NCBI GenBank assembly: GCA_032871835.1
Contig: CM065296.1
Location: 134,001-198,000, forward strand
Direction: 5' to 3'
Length of the DNA: 64,000 nt
From: Dipteronia dyeriana
Taxonomy: Eukaryota; Streptophyta; Magnoliopsida; Sapindales; Sapindaceae
The translations under genes were made by a program, and so were the position numbers. This document shows positions 1 through 10,374 of the stretch, piece by piece (position 1 is the first letter of the stretch; every line of letters begins with the position of its first letter). The notes under the pieces were generated by a model. The model did no database searches. It was not told where the DNA came from and was given only the letters and a program-made list of their open reading frames with translations.

Positions 1-430
1 GTTGAGGTGGACGGCGAAGACAAGCTTGTCAACGATAGATGCGGTGGCGCGTGAGGAAGTAGTCAGGTTTCGTGTTGGAACCGAACCAAGTCATGGACGG
101 CCACCTGTAAGATTTGAAATTGAACAGTTTTCTTAACAATTTTCTGGTCATTAATTGTGTGCTGTGGAGTGATATGGGTGATGGTCGAAATGTGGGTTGG
201 GGGAGAACTGGTGGGACAATGGACGGTTTCTACTGGAATAAATGGGTTGAGCTCCTCCTTGACGGTGTTACTGTTATGGTTAACCCGTAGGGTTCGGAGT
301 TCAATTAGAACGGTTTGAAGAGTGCTATGGATTTGGTGGAGGTTGTTGTTGATGAGGTTAAATCTGGACTCATGACGAGCCAAAGTTTCATAAACCCCGT
401 TACGGAACTGGGCATCCATGGAACCGGACG
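1..430 (-). pseudogene. Ty3/gypsy gag fragment, cut by window edge
   Basis: On the minus strand an open stretch of about 125 codons starts inside the primer site and reads through 63. It contains SMDAQFRNGVYETLARHE and a heptad-like region rich in Leu and Asn. From memory of plant gypsy polyproteins, this resembles the gag N terminus (MDARFR..VNETLARHE..., coiled coil, then a Pro/Ser-rich linker before the retrotrans_gag domain). The frame stops near 63 and the element runs off the left edge, so the capsid core and pol are not visible. The first 60 bases look like continuing gag-linker sequence in a shifted frame. Family assignment rests on the N-terminal pattern only. Confidence 0.6.
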
Positions 431-442
431 GCTCTGATACCA
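431..442 (-). other. Primer-binding site, initiator-Met tRNA
   Basis: Minus strand reads TGGTATCAGAGC, the usual plant LTR-retroelement site complementary to the 3' end of initiator Met tRNA. It lies one base from the LTR end at 444 and directly before the gag fragment, which fixes the element's orientation as minus. Confidence 0.85.
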
Positions 443-443
443 T

Positions 444-519
444 TGTTATGTATTTTTCTGATGCTGGAAAATACATAATGAGAATTTAAGGTAGTACATA
501 TATTTCCGATCCTGAAAAT
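444..519 (-). repeat. Fragment of the 5' LTR of the minus-strand gypsy element
   Basis: The LTR edge is TGTTATG on plus, next to the primer site. Only about 76 bases remain before the Athila LTR starts at 520. No continuation of this LTR is recognisable after 11426 and no matching 5-bp duplication flanks the Athila element, so either the junction was rearranged or the Athila edge is misplaced by a few bases. Confidence 0.6.
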
Positions 520-520
520 T

Positions 521-596
521 GACTTTCACTGTTCACAGGTGACTTTCACTGTTCACAGGTGACTTTCACTGTTCACAGTTGACTTTCACTGTTCCT
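521..596 (+). repeat. 20-bp tandem repeats at the LTR start
   Basis: Four units of GACTTTCACTGTTCACAGGT type; the last degenerates into GTTCCTGATG. Related TGACTATTACTATTCACAGT units stand at the same place in the 3' LTR (10375-10455), so the array is part of U3 and could hold enhancer-like sites; that role is inference. Confidence 0.85.
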
Positions 597-784
597 GATG
601 ATGTAGCACATTCTTATTGGCCCAAACTGTGAATGCACCATACACGCGGTTGCAGAGAATCATATTCTAGAAGCCGGTGCACTGTTCACTATTCACTTCA
701 CGAATGAGTTACTGTTCACTGATGACGTGGCGAAATCTGGACGCTCCATTCTACATTCATCCGATGGTCAATTTTCATCCGTAT

Positions 785-796
785 TTTATATAAATA
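785..796 (+). promoter_or_regulatory. TATA-like box of the LTR
   Basis: TTATATAAATATGGGG in the 5' LTR and TTGTATAAATATGGGG in the 3' LTR (near 10639). Position in the middle of the LTR suits the U3/R promoter. The 3' copy has one substitution in the box. Confidence 0.55.
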
Positions 797-1007
797 TGGG
801 GCATTTCCCTTCTAGTTTTGATATTCTAAATCCAAATCTGATATTAGATTTGTGAAATTCTCTCTCTTTTGTTCTCAAATTATCAGTTTAAATAAAATAG
901 CTATTTTCTAGTTAAATTATGTTTGGCTAATTTTATATAGCTAGGGCAAAAGGTGATATTGTTGGTATGAAAAATATGATCCAATTATGGTAAGTTTATT
1001 ATTTTTA

Positions 1008-1307
1008 TGCTTTCTCCCCTCTGATTTTTGTGGAGTTTTGGGCTCACTGTAGATAGGCAGATATTGTCTAGCACTGTGGGTACTTTTACCCATATTTATC
1101 AGAGAGTGGTTTCTCGCCTCTGATCTTTGTGGAGTTTTTGACTCACTGTAGACAGATAGATATTGTCTAGCACAGTGAGTACTTTTACCCATATCTATTA
1201 GAGAGTGGTTTATCCCCTCTAATCTTTGTGAATTTTTGACTCACTATAGACAGACAGATGTTGTCTACCACAGTGAGTACTTTTACCCATATCTATCAGA
1301 GAGTGGT
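1008..1307 (+). repeat. Three tandem units of about 100 bp in the LTR
   Basis: Each unit runs from CCCTCTGATCTTTGTGGAG through TAGACAGACAGATATTGTC to ATCTATCAGAGAGTGGT. The same three-unit array is in the 3' LTR (about 10866-11162), so it predates insertion. Confidence 0.85.
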
Positions 1308-1576
1308 CAGTGGAGTGGAATACCATCCCATTAATCTGGACTAAATATTAATAATTGGATCATAATCGAATTACCAACAGTGGATCCCTTAACCCCAGTA
1401 TTAATTTTAATTGATTTTCATTTTATAACAAGCGTAGTAATTAATCTAGATAATTAATTCTACAAGGACAAGTGAACAACCTCCTTGTGGTTCGACCCGA
1501 TTTTACCGGTTAATTTATTACTATGACACTCTTATACTTGGGAGTACGAACACTTCTTTAGGACGTGTCAAGTTTT

Positions 1577-1594
1577 TGACGCCGTTGCGGGGGA
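1577..1594 (+). other. Primer-binding site, tRNA-Asp type
   Basis: TGACGCCGTTGCGGGGGA matches the complement of plant tRNA-Asp 3' end (TGGCGCCGTTGCCGGGGA) at 16 of 18 positions, placed six bases after the LTR. Athila elements are known for this primer. Confidence 0.85.
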
Positions 1595-2118
1595 GGTAAG
1601 TCTGCATTTTCTTTATAGAAGTAATTTCTTTTAATTTTATTTTAGTTTTGCTACTTTTTTTTCTATCTTTTTTGTTCTGATTTTGTACTCAATTTTGCAT
1701 CACTTATCTCAATCATAAACTTCATCTACTTAAAAAAAATTGTACTTGTATTCATTAATCACATTTTTGTATTTTAGTCCTTCCACTTTTTTTATTTTCA
1801 TTTTAGCTTAGATCTAGTTTGTATTTGCATATAGGTCATTTTATTTTTATTTTTACGTATCAGTCTCTGTAATTATCGCACTTTCACTTTAGTCCATATA
1901 TTTATAATTATTTACATTTTTGCCCCAATACTTGTGCATATTTGCATTTACACCCCTAGAATTTTGCATCTTGTTATTTTTATCACTTTTTCTCTTATTT
2001 CTTCATTTTTATGTATTTCACCTCCATGAACCCTCATTAAATTTGCATGAGATGTTGGTCTCGAACATCTAGTGGTAGATTAATTAGGAGATCACAATCA
2101 CCCATATTCACCAACAAC

Positions 2119-3297
2119 ATGGCTGAAAACCCACATAGACATCCAACAGGAAACCAAGTCGAGAACCTTTTAGACAACCTTGACAACGTATCTCAACACA
2201 GCAACCATCCGCCTTATGTTGACCATGACCAACACATTAACCCAAATCCACCTAGAACTCTTAGAGACTACATGAATCCCACAAGTACTGGAACACCTTC
2301 ATGCATAGCTTTCCCACCAAATGCAGCACACTTTAATTTTAAACCGGGAATAATTCAACTTTTACCCAATTTTCATGGTCTTGAATCTGAAAACTCATAT
2401 TTGCATCTTAGGGAGTTTGAGGAAGTCTGTAACACTTGCACTGACCAAAATGTTAGCAGGGATATAATCAAGCTTAAGTTTTTCCCTTTTTCTTAAAAGA
2501 TAAAGCTAAAACTTGGTTACAAAACCTTAAGTCAGGATCAATTCAAACTTGGAATGATATGCAACAACAGTTCTTACAGAAATTTTTCCTACCTCATAGA
2601 ACAAACTCTCTTAAGAGGCAAATCACTTCATTTACCCAAAAACCTAGGGAAACACTTTACTAATGTTGGGATAGGTACAAAGAGTTGTTAAATGTCTGTC
2701 CACATCACGGTTTTGAAACATGGAGGATAGTGTCACATTTCTATGAGGGACTCACACCCCAAAGTAGACAAGTCATTGAAATGGTGTGTAATGGGGAGTT
2801 CAATGATAAAAATCCCAAAGAAGCACTTGACTATCTTGACAACATCGCTGAAAATGCTCAAAATTGGGACACCATTGGTTCCTATGAGTCCATGAGCAAA
2901 CCACAACCATCTCCATCTAGTAGAGGCATTTACAATCTTAGGGAAGATCATGACCTTCAAGCTATATTCACATCCTAAGCTAGAAAAGTTGAAACTTTAG
3001 AAACTAAAAAGAGTGAACATGTAAAATCTATACAAGAAATCGCATGCCATGTATGTGATTCTGACGATCATATCACTCATAGTTGCCCAACTTTGCCAGC
3101 CATAAAAGATTGCCTTCATGAACAAGCCAATGTTTTGCACACTTTCAACAAGCCAAATTCCAACCCATATTCACAAACCTACAATCATGGTTAGAGAAAT
3201 CACCCAAGCTTAAATTGGAGGAACAACAATCAAGCCCAGCCTTCACAACCATCAGGTCCATCACATCCACAAACACACCAGAATTCCTAAAACTCTC
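2119..3297 (+). pseudogene. Athila-type gag (capsid/nucleocapsid), broken
   Basis: Gag packages element RNA in cytoplasmic particles. The likely start is ATG 2119 (MAENPHRHPTG). The open frame runs to 2496, then a one-base shift inside a T-rich run (about 2485-2495) moves the match to the next frame, which continues as LKDKAKTWLQNL. Stops then interrupt it near 2660 (a Gln-like codon), 2976, 3193 and 3288. The capsid part (FPPNAAHFNFKPG, CPHHGFETWR, FYEGLTP, YLDNIAENAQNWDT) is recognisable as the retrotransposon gag domain. A CCHC zinc knuckle (C-x2-C-x4-H-x4-C, CHVCDSDDHITHSC) lies at 3045-3086. The tail is Asn/Gln/Pro-rich. The upstream ATG at 2047 adds 24 residues without family likeness. 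Not functional as it stands. Confidence 0.88.
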
Positions 3298-3824
3298 AAG
3301 GTTATGCGCCTTAAGTCCCATCATCTAGGAAAAACCTTGAAGACACTTTGCACTCATTCATTGAGAAGCAAGAATCCATTAACAGCCAAACTGCACAAAC
3401 ATTGATAGATGTTAAAGATACTTTGGCAAAGATTGCTTCTACACTCACCACACACGAAAAAGGTAAGTTTCCATCTCAACCACAATAAAATCCCAAGAGT
3501 CAGTCAAGTTCCTATGATAATAGCCAACGCCCAGATCATGTCAAATTAATTATCACTCTTCATAGTGGTAAGGTCATCGAAAAACCTATTCTTGAATCTG
3601 GTAAAAATGATGATGAGTCATTTTCCAAGGGTAAGGAAGGGGTTGATGAAACCACTATTAACGAAGAAATAATTGAATCCTCACATACACTTCCATATCC
3701 TTTGGCTCTTAAAAATTCACAGAAATTGATGCATCCCTCAGAGATTTTTGAAATTTTCAAACAGGGAAAGATCAATATCCCTTTGTTGAATGCAATCAAA
3801 TAGGTACCTTCTTATACCAAATTT

Positions 3825-4496
3825 TTGAAGGATATGTGCACTGTGAAAAGGAAACATCAGGTAAGAAATAAAGCCTTTATGGCTGAACAGGTAAGTTTCA
3901 TTCTTTGCAACAATTTTTTTTTGAAATATAAAGATCCTGGTTGTCCTACTATTTCCTGCATAATCGGTAACTATAAAATTGAGCATGCTTTACTTGACCT
4001 AGGTGCTACTGTAAATTTGCTCCCATACTCAGTTTATCAGCTACTTAAACTTGGTGAGTTAAAGCCGACTTCAACCACACTTTGTCTTGCTGATAGGTCA
4101 ATTAAAATACCAAAAGGAATAGTGGAAGATGTGTTAGTACAAGTCGATAAATTTATCTACTCAGTAGATTTTATTGTCTTGGAAACACAACATGTTGTTA
4201 ATGAGAAAAAATCAATTCCTGTTATATTGGGCCGACCATTTTTGTCTACTGATAATGCCTTGATTAATTGCATGAATGGAATAATGAGCATGTCTTTTGA
4301 AAATATGGAAATTAAGCTTAATGTTTTCAACATATCTAAAGAACCATTTGATGATGAAAATGAAGATGAAGATGTACACATTATTGAAACCATTGTTGAA
4401 GATCATGTTCAAAAGGATTCTTTTAACTCATCTGAAATTTGTTTGATCAATTCACCTGAGTCAAGCATGCATTCACATCTTGATGATTGTTTGTAG
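3825..4496 (+). pseudogene. Retropepsin-like protease segment of Athila pol
   Basis: An uninterrupted 223-codon stretch that would cleave the polyprotein. The aspartic-protease loop appears as LLDLGATVNLLP with the catalytic Asp retained. The matching second half is VILGRPFLST, a typical retropepsin flap/Gly region. An acidic linker (DDENEDEDVH) follows. The frame is the same as the RT segment but stops at 4494 and 4506 separate them. Upstream, 3300-3824 still resembles the gag-protease linker but is broken by stops and has no usable ORF. Confidence 0.85.
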
Positions 4497-4553
4497 GTTG
4501 TCGAATAAGAAGGAGACACTTCAGATTTTCAAGAATTAGAACAAACAGATGAC

Positions 4554-6180
4554 GTGCCAGAAGAAAAAGTACCTCAACTTGATTTGAAGCCCTTACCAGA
4601 AGAACTTAAATATGCTTACCTTAGAGACAACCAGACCTACCCAATGGTAATCTCTTCTAACCTCACAGAAGAGCAAGAAGGTCAGTTGTTACATGTTTTA
4701 AATAAAAATAAGAATGTAATTGATTGGACTTTGAAAGATTTGAAAGGTATTAACCCTTTGATTTGTTCACATCGAATAAATTTAAAGGAAAATGCTAAAA
4801 CATATCGACAACCACAAAGAATACTTAACCCACACATGAAAGAAGTTGTCAAGACTGGAGTCCTTAAATTACTTGACGTGTGAATTATCTACCCTATCTC
4901 TGATAGTAAGTGGGTGAGTCCTACACAAGTTGTGCCAAAAAAATCTAAAATCACTGTTGTTAAAAATGAAAAGGGTGAGTTAATTCCAACTCGTGTTCCA
5001 TCTAGTTGGTGCATGTGCATTGATTATAGAAAATTAAATGATGCCACTAGAAAAGATCATTTTCCCCTTCCATTCCTTGACCAAATTTTAGACAGAGTAG
5101 CAGGACATCCCTATTACTACTTTCTTGATGGGTATTCAGGATACTGTCAAATTCCCATTGCATTAGAAGACCAAGAAAAGACCACGTTCACATGTCTTTT
5201 TGGAACCTTTGCATTTAGAAGAATATCATTTGGTTTGTGTAATGCTCCAGCCGCATTTCAACGATGCATGCTAAGCATTTTTAGTGACATGATTGAACAT
5301 TGTTTAGAGGTCTTTATGGATAATTTAACTGTGTTTGGGAATTCTTTTGATAAATGTCTAAATAATTTGGAAAGAGTCTTGAAACGTTGCATAGAAAAAA
5401 GACTTGTGCTTAACTGGGAAAAGTGTCATTATATGACCACATCTGGAATTGTTTTGGGTCATGTTGTGTCATCTAAAGGAATTGAGGTTGATAAGGCAAA
5501 AATTGAAGTCATTTCAAAGTTACCATCACCACAAACAGTCAAAGATGTGCGGTCATTTTTAGGGCATGCAGGATTTTATAGGAGGTTTATTAAAGATTTC
5601 AGTGTCATATCTAAACCACTTTGTAACCTCTTATTAAAAGATGCAAAGTTTGAATGGACACAAGAGTGTCAAGAGTGTCAAGAGTCCTCTAAAAAGATAA
5701 TTGACATTTTAACATCTGCTCCTATGCAATCCCCTGATTGGTCATTGCCTTTTGAATTGATGTGTGATGCGAGTGATTTTGCTATTGGAGTTGTCTTAGG
5801 ACAGAGAAGAGAAGGTAAGCCTTTTGTGATTTATTACGCAAGTAAAATTTTGAATAGTGTACAAATGAATTACACCACCACTGAGAAAGAATTACTTGTT
5901 GTGATATTTGCATTGGATAAATTTCGATCATACTTGATTGGCGCTTCAACCATTGTTTTTACTGATCACGCTGCTTTGAAGTATTTAATGTCTAAAAAGG
6001 ATGCAAAGCCAAGATTGGTTTGTTGAATTTTGTTGCTACAAGAATTCAAACTCACAATCAAGGACAAAAAGGGTGCTAAAAATGTCGTTGCAGACCATTT
6101 ATCACGACTCACCGCTGATTCGTCATTTGATAAAGCACCCATCAATGATTCTTTTCCTAATGATCTTTTATTCTCTATCA
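4554..6180 (+). pseudogene. Reverse transcriptase and RNase H of Athila pol
   Basis: RT copies element RNA to DNA; RNase H removes the RNA. Motifs in order: linker with KNVIDWTLKDLKGI, CMCIDYRKLNDAT, FPLPFLDQILDRVAG, FLDGYSGYCQI, FGLCNAPAAFQRCM, then the active-site strand EVFMDNLTVFG where FMDD is expected, so the second catalytic Asp is Asn. SKGIEVDKAKIE and SFLGHAGFYRRFI follow, then RNase H (LMCDASDFAIGVVLGQ, TEKELLVVIFALDKFR, FTDHAALKYL). Stops occur at 4881 and near 6024, where a Trp codon is expected. After 6024 the frame continues to a stop near 6193, including VADHLSRL, the usual RNase H/integrase linker. The large uninterrupted part is 4914-6026. Confidence 0.92.
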
Positions 6181-6227
6181 CAACTTTACCTTGATATGCT
6201 GACATTGTTAATTATCTTGCAACGGGA

Positions 6228-7219
6228 ATGATGCCACTCGATTGGAATGCACAGGACAAAAAGAAATTTTTGACCGAGGTAAAACGTTTTTACTGGGATG
6301 ACCCGTACTTATTCAAGTATTGTTCTGATCAAATTGTTCGACGATGTATTCCAGGCAATGAGGTAAGTAGTGTAATTGAATTTTGTTATTCTGAAGCATG
6401 TGGTAGTCATTTTCGTCAAAGAAAACGGCTGTAAAAATCTTACAGTGTGGATTTTATTGGCCCACCTTGTTTAAAGACGCACATGCATTCTGTTAAACCT
6501 GTGAAAATTGTCAAAAGTTAGGATCCATTTCCAAGCAAAACATGATGCCTTTAAATCTCATTCTTGTCATTGAAATATTTGATTGTTGGGGAATTGATTT
6601 TATGGGTCCATTTCCACCGTCATTTGGATTTTTGTACATTTTAGTTGCCGTTGATTATGTGTCAAAATGGGTTTAGGCAATTCCTTGTCAAAATAATGAT
6701 CACAAAACAGTGATTAAGTTTTTAAAGGAAAATCTTTTGAGTCGATTTGGAATCCCTCGAGCCATTATCAGTGATGAAGGCAAACACTTTTGTAACAAAC
6801 CTTTTGAGTCTTTAATGATGAAATATGGAGTCACACACAAAATTGTCACACCATACCACCCTTAAACAAGTGGTCAAGTTGAGTTAGCAAATAGGGAGAT
6901 AAAACATATCTTGTAAAAAACGGTTGACCCTAATCGAAAAGATTGGTCTCTTAGACTAAATGATGCACTTTGGGCTTATCGCACTGCATTCAAAACATCT
7001 TTGGGTATGTCTCCTTATCGTTTAGTTTATGGAAAACCTTGCCACTTACCTGTTGAACTTAAGAAAAAAGCATATTGGGCCATTAAAGCTTTCAATCCTA
7101 GGAATGGTAACGTGTTTAAAGTAAATGGACAGCGTGTGAAACCATTCTTTGAAAATCTAAATACAGATTTTCAAAAATACTCTGCCGTCCTTTCTAACCC
7201 TTGTTACAAAGGTGAGTAA
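6228..7219 (+). pseudogene. Integrase of Athila pol, broken and C-terminally deleted
   Basis: Integrase inserts the DNA copy. The N-terminal zinc region begins at 6228 (DDPYLFKYCSDQIVRRC, HSEACG-like) and loses frame at about 6430. The catalytic core is visible at 6585-6900: [11 protein letters not shown] (first Asp), ISDEGKHFC (second Asp), SGQVELANREIK (Glu). At least four stops interrupt it (near 6676, 6862, 6916 and in the zinc region). WAYRTAFKT and [19 protein letters not shown] are intact. After AIKAFN the text jumps to [10 protein letters not shown], so about 100 residues of the usual C-terminal region are deleted. The end at 7219 coincides with the end of pol. Confidence 0.88.
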
Positions 7220-7480
7220 ACAAAATCTTTTGCTTTTGACTTTATTTGTGTTTGCAATTATTATTTATGTTTTTGTTTGCTTTTATGTTTTGAATTTTTA
7301 CAGGATTAATTTCTAGGTTCAATTTTTGCTTGGTGTGTTTTGCTATATAACCCCAGTTAAGTGGCGGATAACGATACTCCGTGACAATTCAAGTCGGTTT
7401 AATTCAGTTTTCCAAATAATTGATCCACAAAACAAGGTATGGACGAATTTTTCACAAACCTATGAAAACATTTTCTATCG

Positions 7481-8061
7481 TTGCCCCAAAATGCTCTGAA
7501 AAAGATTTACAAAGCACGTTCCGAAAGATTACGCTTACTGATGATAAACAACATTCCAGTTGAAATTTGCTGGTTGATCGAAGTTAAGGTACGTCTAGCA
7601 GGTGAGTCTGCTGATTCATTTATATCTTACATGCCTGGTTTTGGAAGAAGTAATCTTGCAAAAAAAAACGAAGAGCTAAGAAGTTAGGGGTTACTTGTCA
7701 CAAATGTGCACGTACAACTTGTAACACACGTTGTCGTTATTTAGGAATGGTGTCTAATAATCGGGAAGATAAAATTTTATTCATTAGGCATGGTTTGCGT
7801 AGGGAGTCATTGGATAATATCCTAACGACTCTTGATGCACATCCTAGTGGATATGTGCAATTGGCAATTGACCGATTATGGCCACAATTTCAAAAAGAAC
7901 ATGCACAATATAGTCTTGGGAATCTGACTTTAAAAGACCCTGTTTGCCAATTAATAAGAAAATTGGATGGGAAGCATATCCCCAACCCATATAGGGCGTT
8001 GAAGCCGTTTCTAGACGTAAAATCAGAAGAAGATGTGAGCCATAATCACAACTACCAGTAA
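7481..8061 (+). pseudogene. Unrecognised Cys-rich ORF behind pol
   Basis: Two overlapping-frame pieces lie where Athila elements often have an extra ORF. The first (7481-7687) is basic and ends with a Lys-rich run next to a poly-A tract, where the frame probably slipped. The second, read from about 7684 upstream of ATG 7747, has a Cys cluster TCHKCARTTCNTRC (C-x2-C-x4-C-x3-C) followed by FIRHGLRRESLDNIL and RLWPQFQKEHAQY, and ends at 8061. I do not recognise the family. The Cys cluster could bind a metal; that is inference. It is not the classic envelope-like ORF as far as I can see, having no signal peptide or transmembrane segment. Confidence 0.4.
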
Positions 8062-8296
8062 ATATTCTTTTTTTTTTATTATCTTTTTCCTTCTGCATTT
8101 AATGTATTTTGTAATTATTGTTGTTTACTTTTGATTTTTGAACCATTTGGATCTAATATCATTGACAATAGGCCGCCTTATACATATAGGTGTATCATTG
8201 TGTTACCTTTTTAGGATATATAAATACAAGCATTTGTTTTCCTTTTTGCTTCAAGCACTCATAAACATTCAAAAGAAAAATGAAGAGAGTGCATTA

Positions 8297-8868
8297 ATGG
8301 CTTCACCTTCAACTAAACGATTCACAAACATTTGTGTGTTTGGTGGCACTAACTATGGGAAATACAGAGAGTTTGTTGATGCTGCAACTCATCTTGGTAG
8401 TGTTTTGGCTGAGCGAAAAATAAACCTAGTGTATGGAGGAGGTAACTTGGGATTAATGGGGTGTGTTTCACGAGCTGCACGAGACGGAGGTAGTCAAGTT
8501 CTGGGTATTGTCCCAAAACCTATGGTCGTAACTGACATCATCGGAAAGACAAACGGTGAAGAGCTAGTTGTTTCAGGTATGCCTGAAAGATGACTGCTAT
8601 ATTACATCATGTTGATGCGCTTATAGCTTTGCTAGGTGGTTTTGAAACCTTAGAAGAAATCTTTACAATGGCATCCTGGGCGCAACTACACATCCATGAG
8701 AAACCCATCGGTTTGTTGAATGTTAATAAATTTTATGATGGTTTGCTTTCATTTCTTGATCATGAGCTGTTTGACCAGTTACAAGCTTTCAATTATGAGC
8801 CAGATCCTTCAACCTCAAAAATTGATTGGTCCACTAATGAAGAGAACAAGAAACGCAGAATGATCTGA
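8297..8868 (+). pseudogene. LOG-like cytokinin phosphoribohydrolase ORF inside the retroelement
   Basis: LOG enzymes release active cytokinin from its riboside monophosphate. ATG 8297 opens MASPSTKRFTNICVFGG, then NLVYGGGNLGLMGCVSRAA, the nucleotide-binding core. A one-base slip at 8590-8593 moves the rest to another frame: [19 protein letters not shown] and [16 protein letters not shown]. The family motif PGGxGTxxE reads LGGFETLEE: Pro and the second Gly-side residue are changed, while both Glu remain. The Arg before the slip corresponds to the conserved catalytic Arg. About 28 residues near the C terminus, after LLSFLDH, are missing. Plant LOG genes usually have several introns; none is seen here, which suggests capture through RNA. 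It lies between pol and the 3' LTR in the same direction. Probably inactive. Confidence 0.85.
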
Positions 8869-10374
8869 ATCTCAGTTTATGATTGTCCCATAGTTTTTAT
8901 GCATTTTATTTTCCTTTATTTTGTATTTCTCTTGTTGTTTTGCATGATTTTGTTGTCTTTCAAGCTGTTCAAGTGATATCTTCTAAACCTTACCTCTTTT
9001 TAAAGACACTGGGGACAATGTCTCGTTCTGGTTAGGGGGAGAGGATAGTTGATTAAATAACTTTTGTTTTTCAAAAAAAAAAAAAAACTAACTTCTGACC
9101 TTTTTTTTTGTAAAAATTGCCGAGTAAAGAGATCTTTTAGATACTTTTGAGACGCATCTTTGTAGTTTAGATGCATTTTTTTCCCTCTCTTCTGACTATT
9201 CAAATTTATAAACTCTCCATTGTGATATCATTGACTAATCCTTTTGTTCATTAAGTCATCTTGAGAAATTTTTCGAACTATTCTAGACACACACGTACAT
9301 TGACACGTGATTATGTACCGTAAGTTGAGATTTTACGATATTTAGTTCTGAAACATCATTCAAGGGTAACAATCGAGGGCAATGGTCTTGTATATAAATA
9401 TATATAGTAATAATAATAATAATAATAATTTTGTGTGTTGTGACCAAAACTAATACTTAGTAGCCGAGCCTCAGGCCTTAGTAAGCATAGAGTGTTCGCG
9501 TAAAACGGTGGAGTCTGGATAAAAATAAAGTACAGTTTCGTAGCCACTTCAACTCGAGCAATTAAGTCCGAGGGATGCTTCAACACCTAATGCCCTAAGA
9601 CCAACTGGTTTGGAAGTCATTGACCCAAAGCTCGTTACAAGGGTAAAAGAGAAAGCTTAAGGGAATTGTACTAAAAAAAACATCTGCAATCCGAGTAATT
9701 AATCCCGTAGGATTGTTTTAACACTTAATGAACTAAAGCCAACTGGTTTGGGAGTCATTGGCCTAAAGCTCGCTACATGGATTAAAGGTGGAATGTTTGT
9801 TTCCAATTTTGTTATATTAAAAAAAAACCAAAAAAATAAAAAAATAAAACTATTGTCTAAGGAAGAAGCCCTGATGAGATTTCGGAATAAAAATGTTGTT
9901 TGATTTCAATTGAATCTCATAGTTATTGTGTTGATCTTTATTGAGCACAATAAAGTTTGATTGATAACTCAATTGATGACTGGCTGTCAAAATGTGAGAA
10001 AAGATGTATGAGAGAGTTTGTCTATTTGGTAGTTTAGATATTTGAATTTAAGTTTCTGCTATTTTCGCTTTAGATGCTAGGGACTAGCAATAAGCTGGTT
10101 GGGAGGTGTGATTAACACTGAAAAGTGTATGTTTACTAAGGGATAATATCATCATTTTACACTTTCAATATGATTAATTCCCCAATTTAGACATAATTTC
10201 ATTCGCTCGCTTAAATAAATGTGTTGTATAGTAATCAATGTATTTTTCTTTGTATTTCAGAGGTAATTCGATCAATTCAGAATTATGGAGAAGTCAGATG
10301 GCAAATCAAACATCGTTTTCAAGTTTAGAACGTCAAAAACCTTAGGAAGGCCACGAAGGATATTTTTATAATTT
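8869..10374 (+). other. Non-coding 3' internal region of the Athila-like element
   Basis: No supported ORF. It holds a G-rich purine tract after ACACTGGGGACAATG (9007-9050, TTAGGGGGAGAGG), of a kind common in Athila 3' regions. There is a (TAA)n run at 9407-9429. Two diverged direct copies of about 85 bp (9566-9650, 9704-9790) share CCAACTGGTTTGG and GTCATTG. The usual polypurine tract directly before the 3' LTR is not evident; the sequence there is GATATTTTTATAATT. Confidence 0.6.

Larger units (their letters stand above)
520..1570 (+). repeat. 5' LTR of the Athila-like element
   Basis: Starts TGACTTTCAC and ends GGACGTGTCA, six bases before the primer site. It is nearly co-linear with 10375-11426. 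It carries a 20-bp tandem array at its start, a TATA-like box near 786, and three tandem units of about 100 bp at 1008-1307. Confidence 0.9.

Noticed and set aside
1473..1512. GGTTCGACCCGATTTTACCGG in the Athila LTRs as a tRNA B-box
   Set aside because: No A-box at the right distance and no cloverleaf; the phrase is a conserved part of the LTR end (also at 11345).
7481..8868. Cys-rich ORF plus LOG ORF as a new two-gene functional system
   Set aside because: Both are frame-broken, LOG lacks key motif residues and a C-terminal piece; shared location inside one decayed element does not show joint function.
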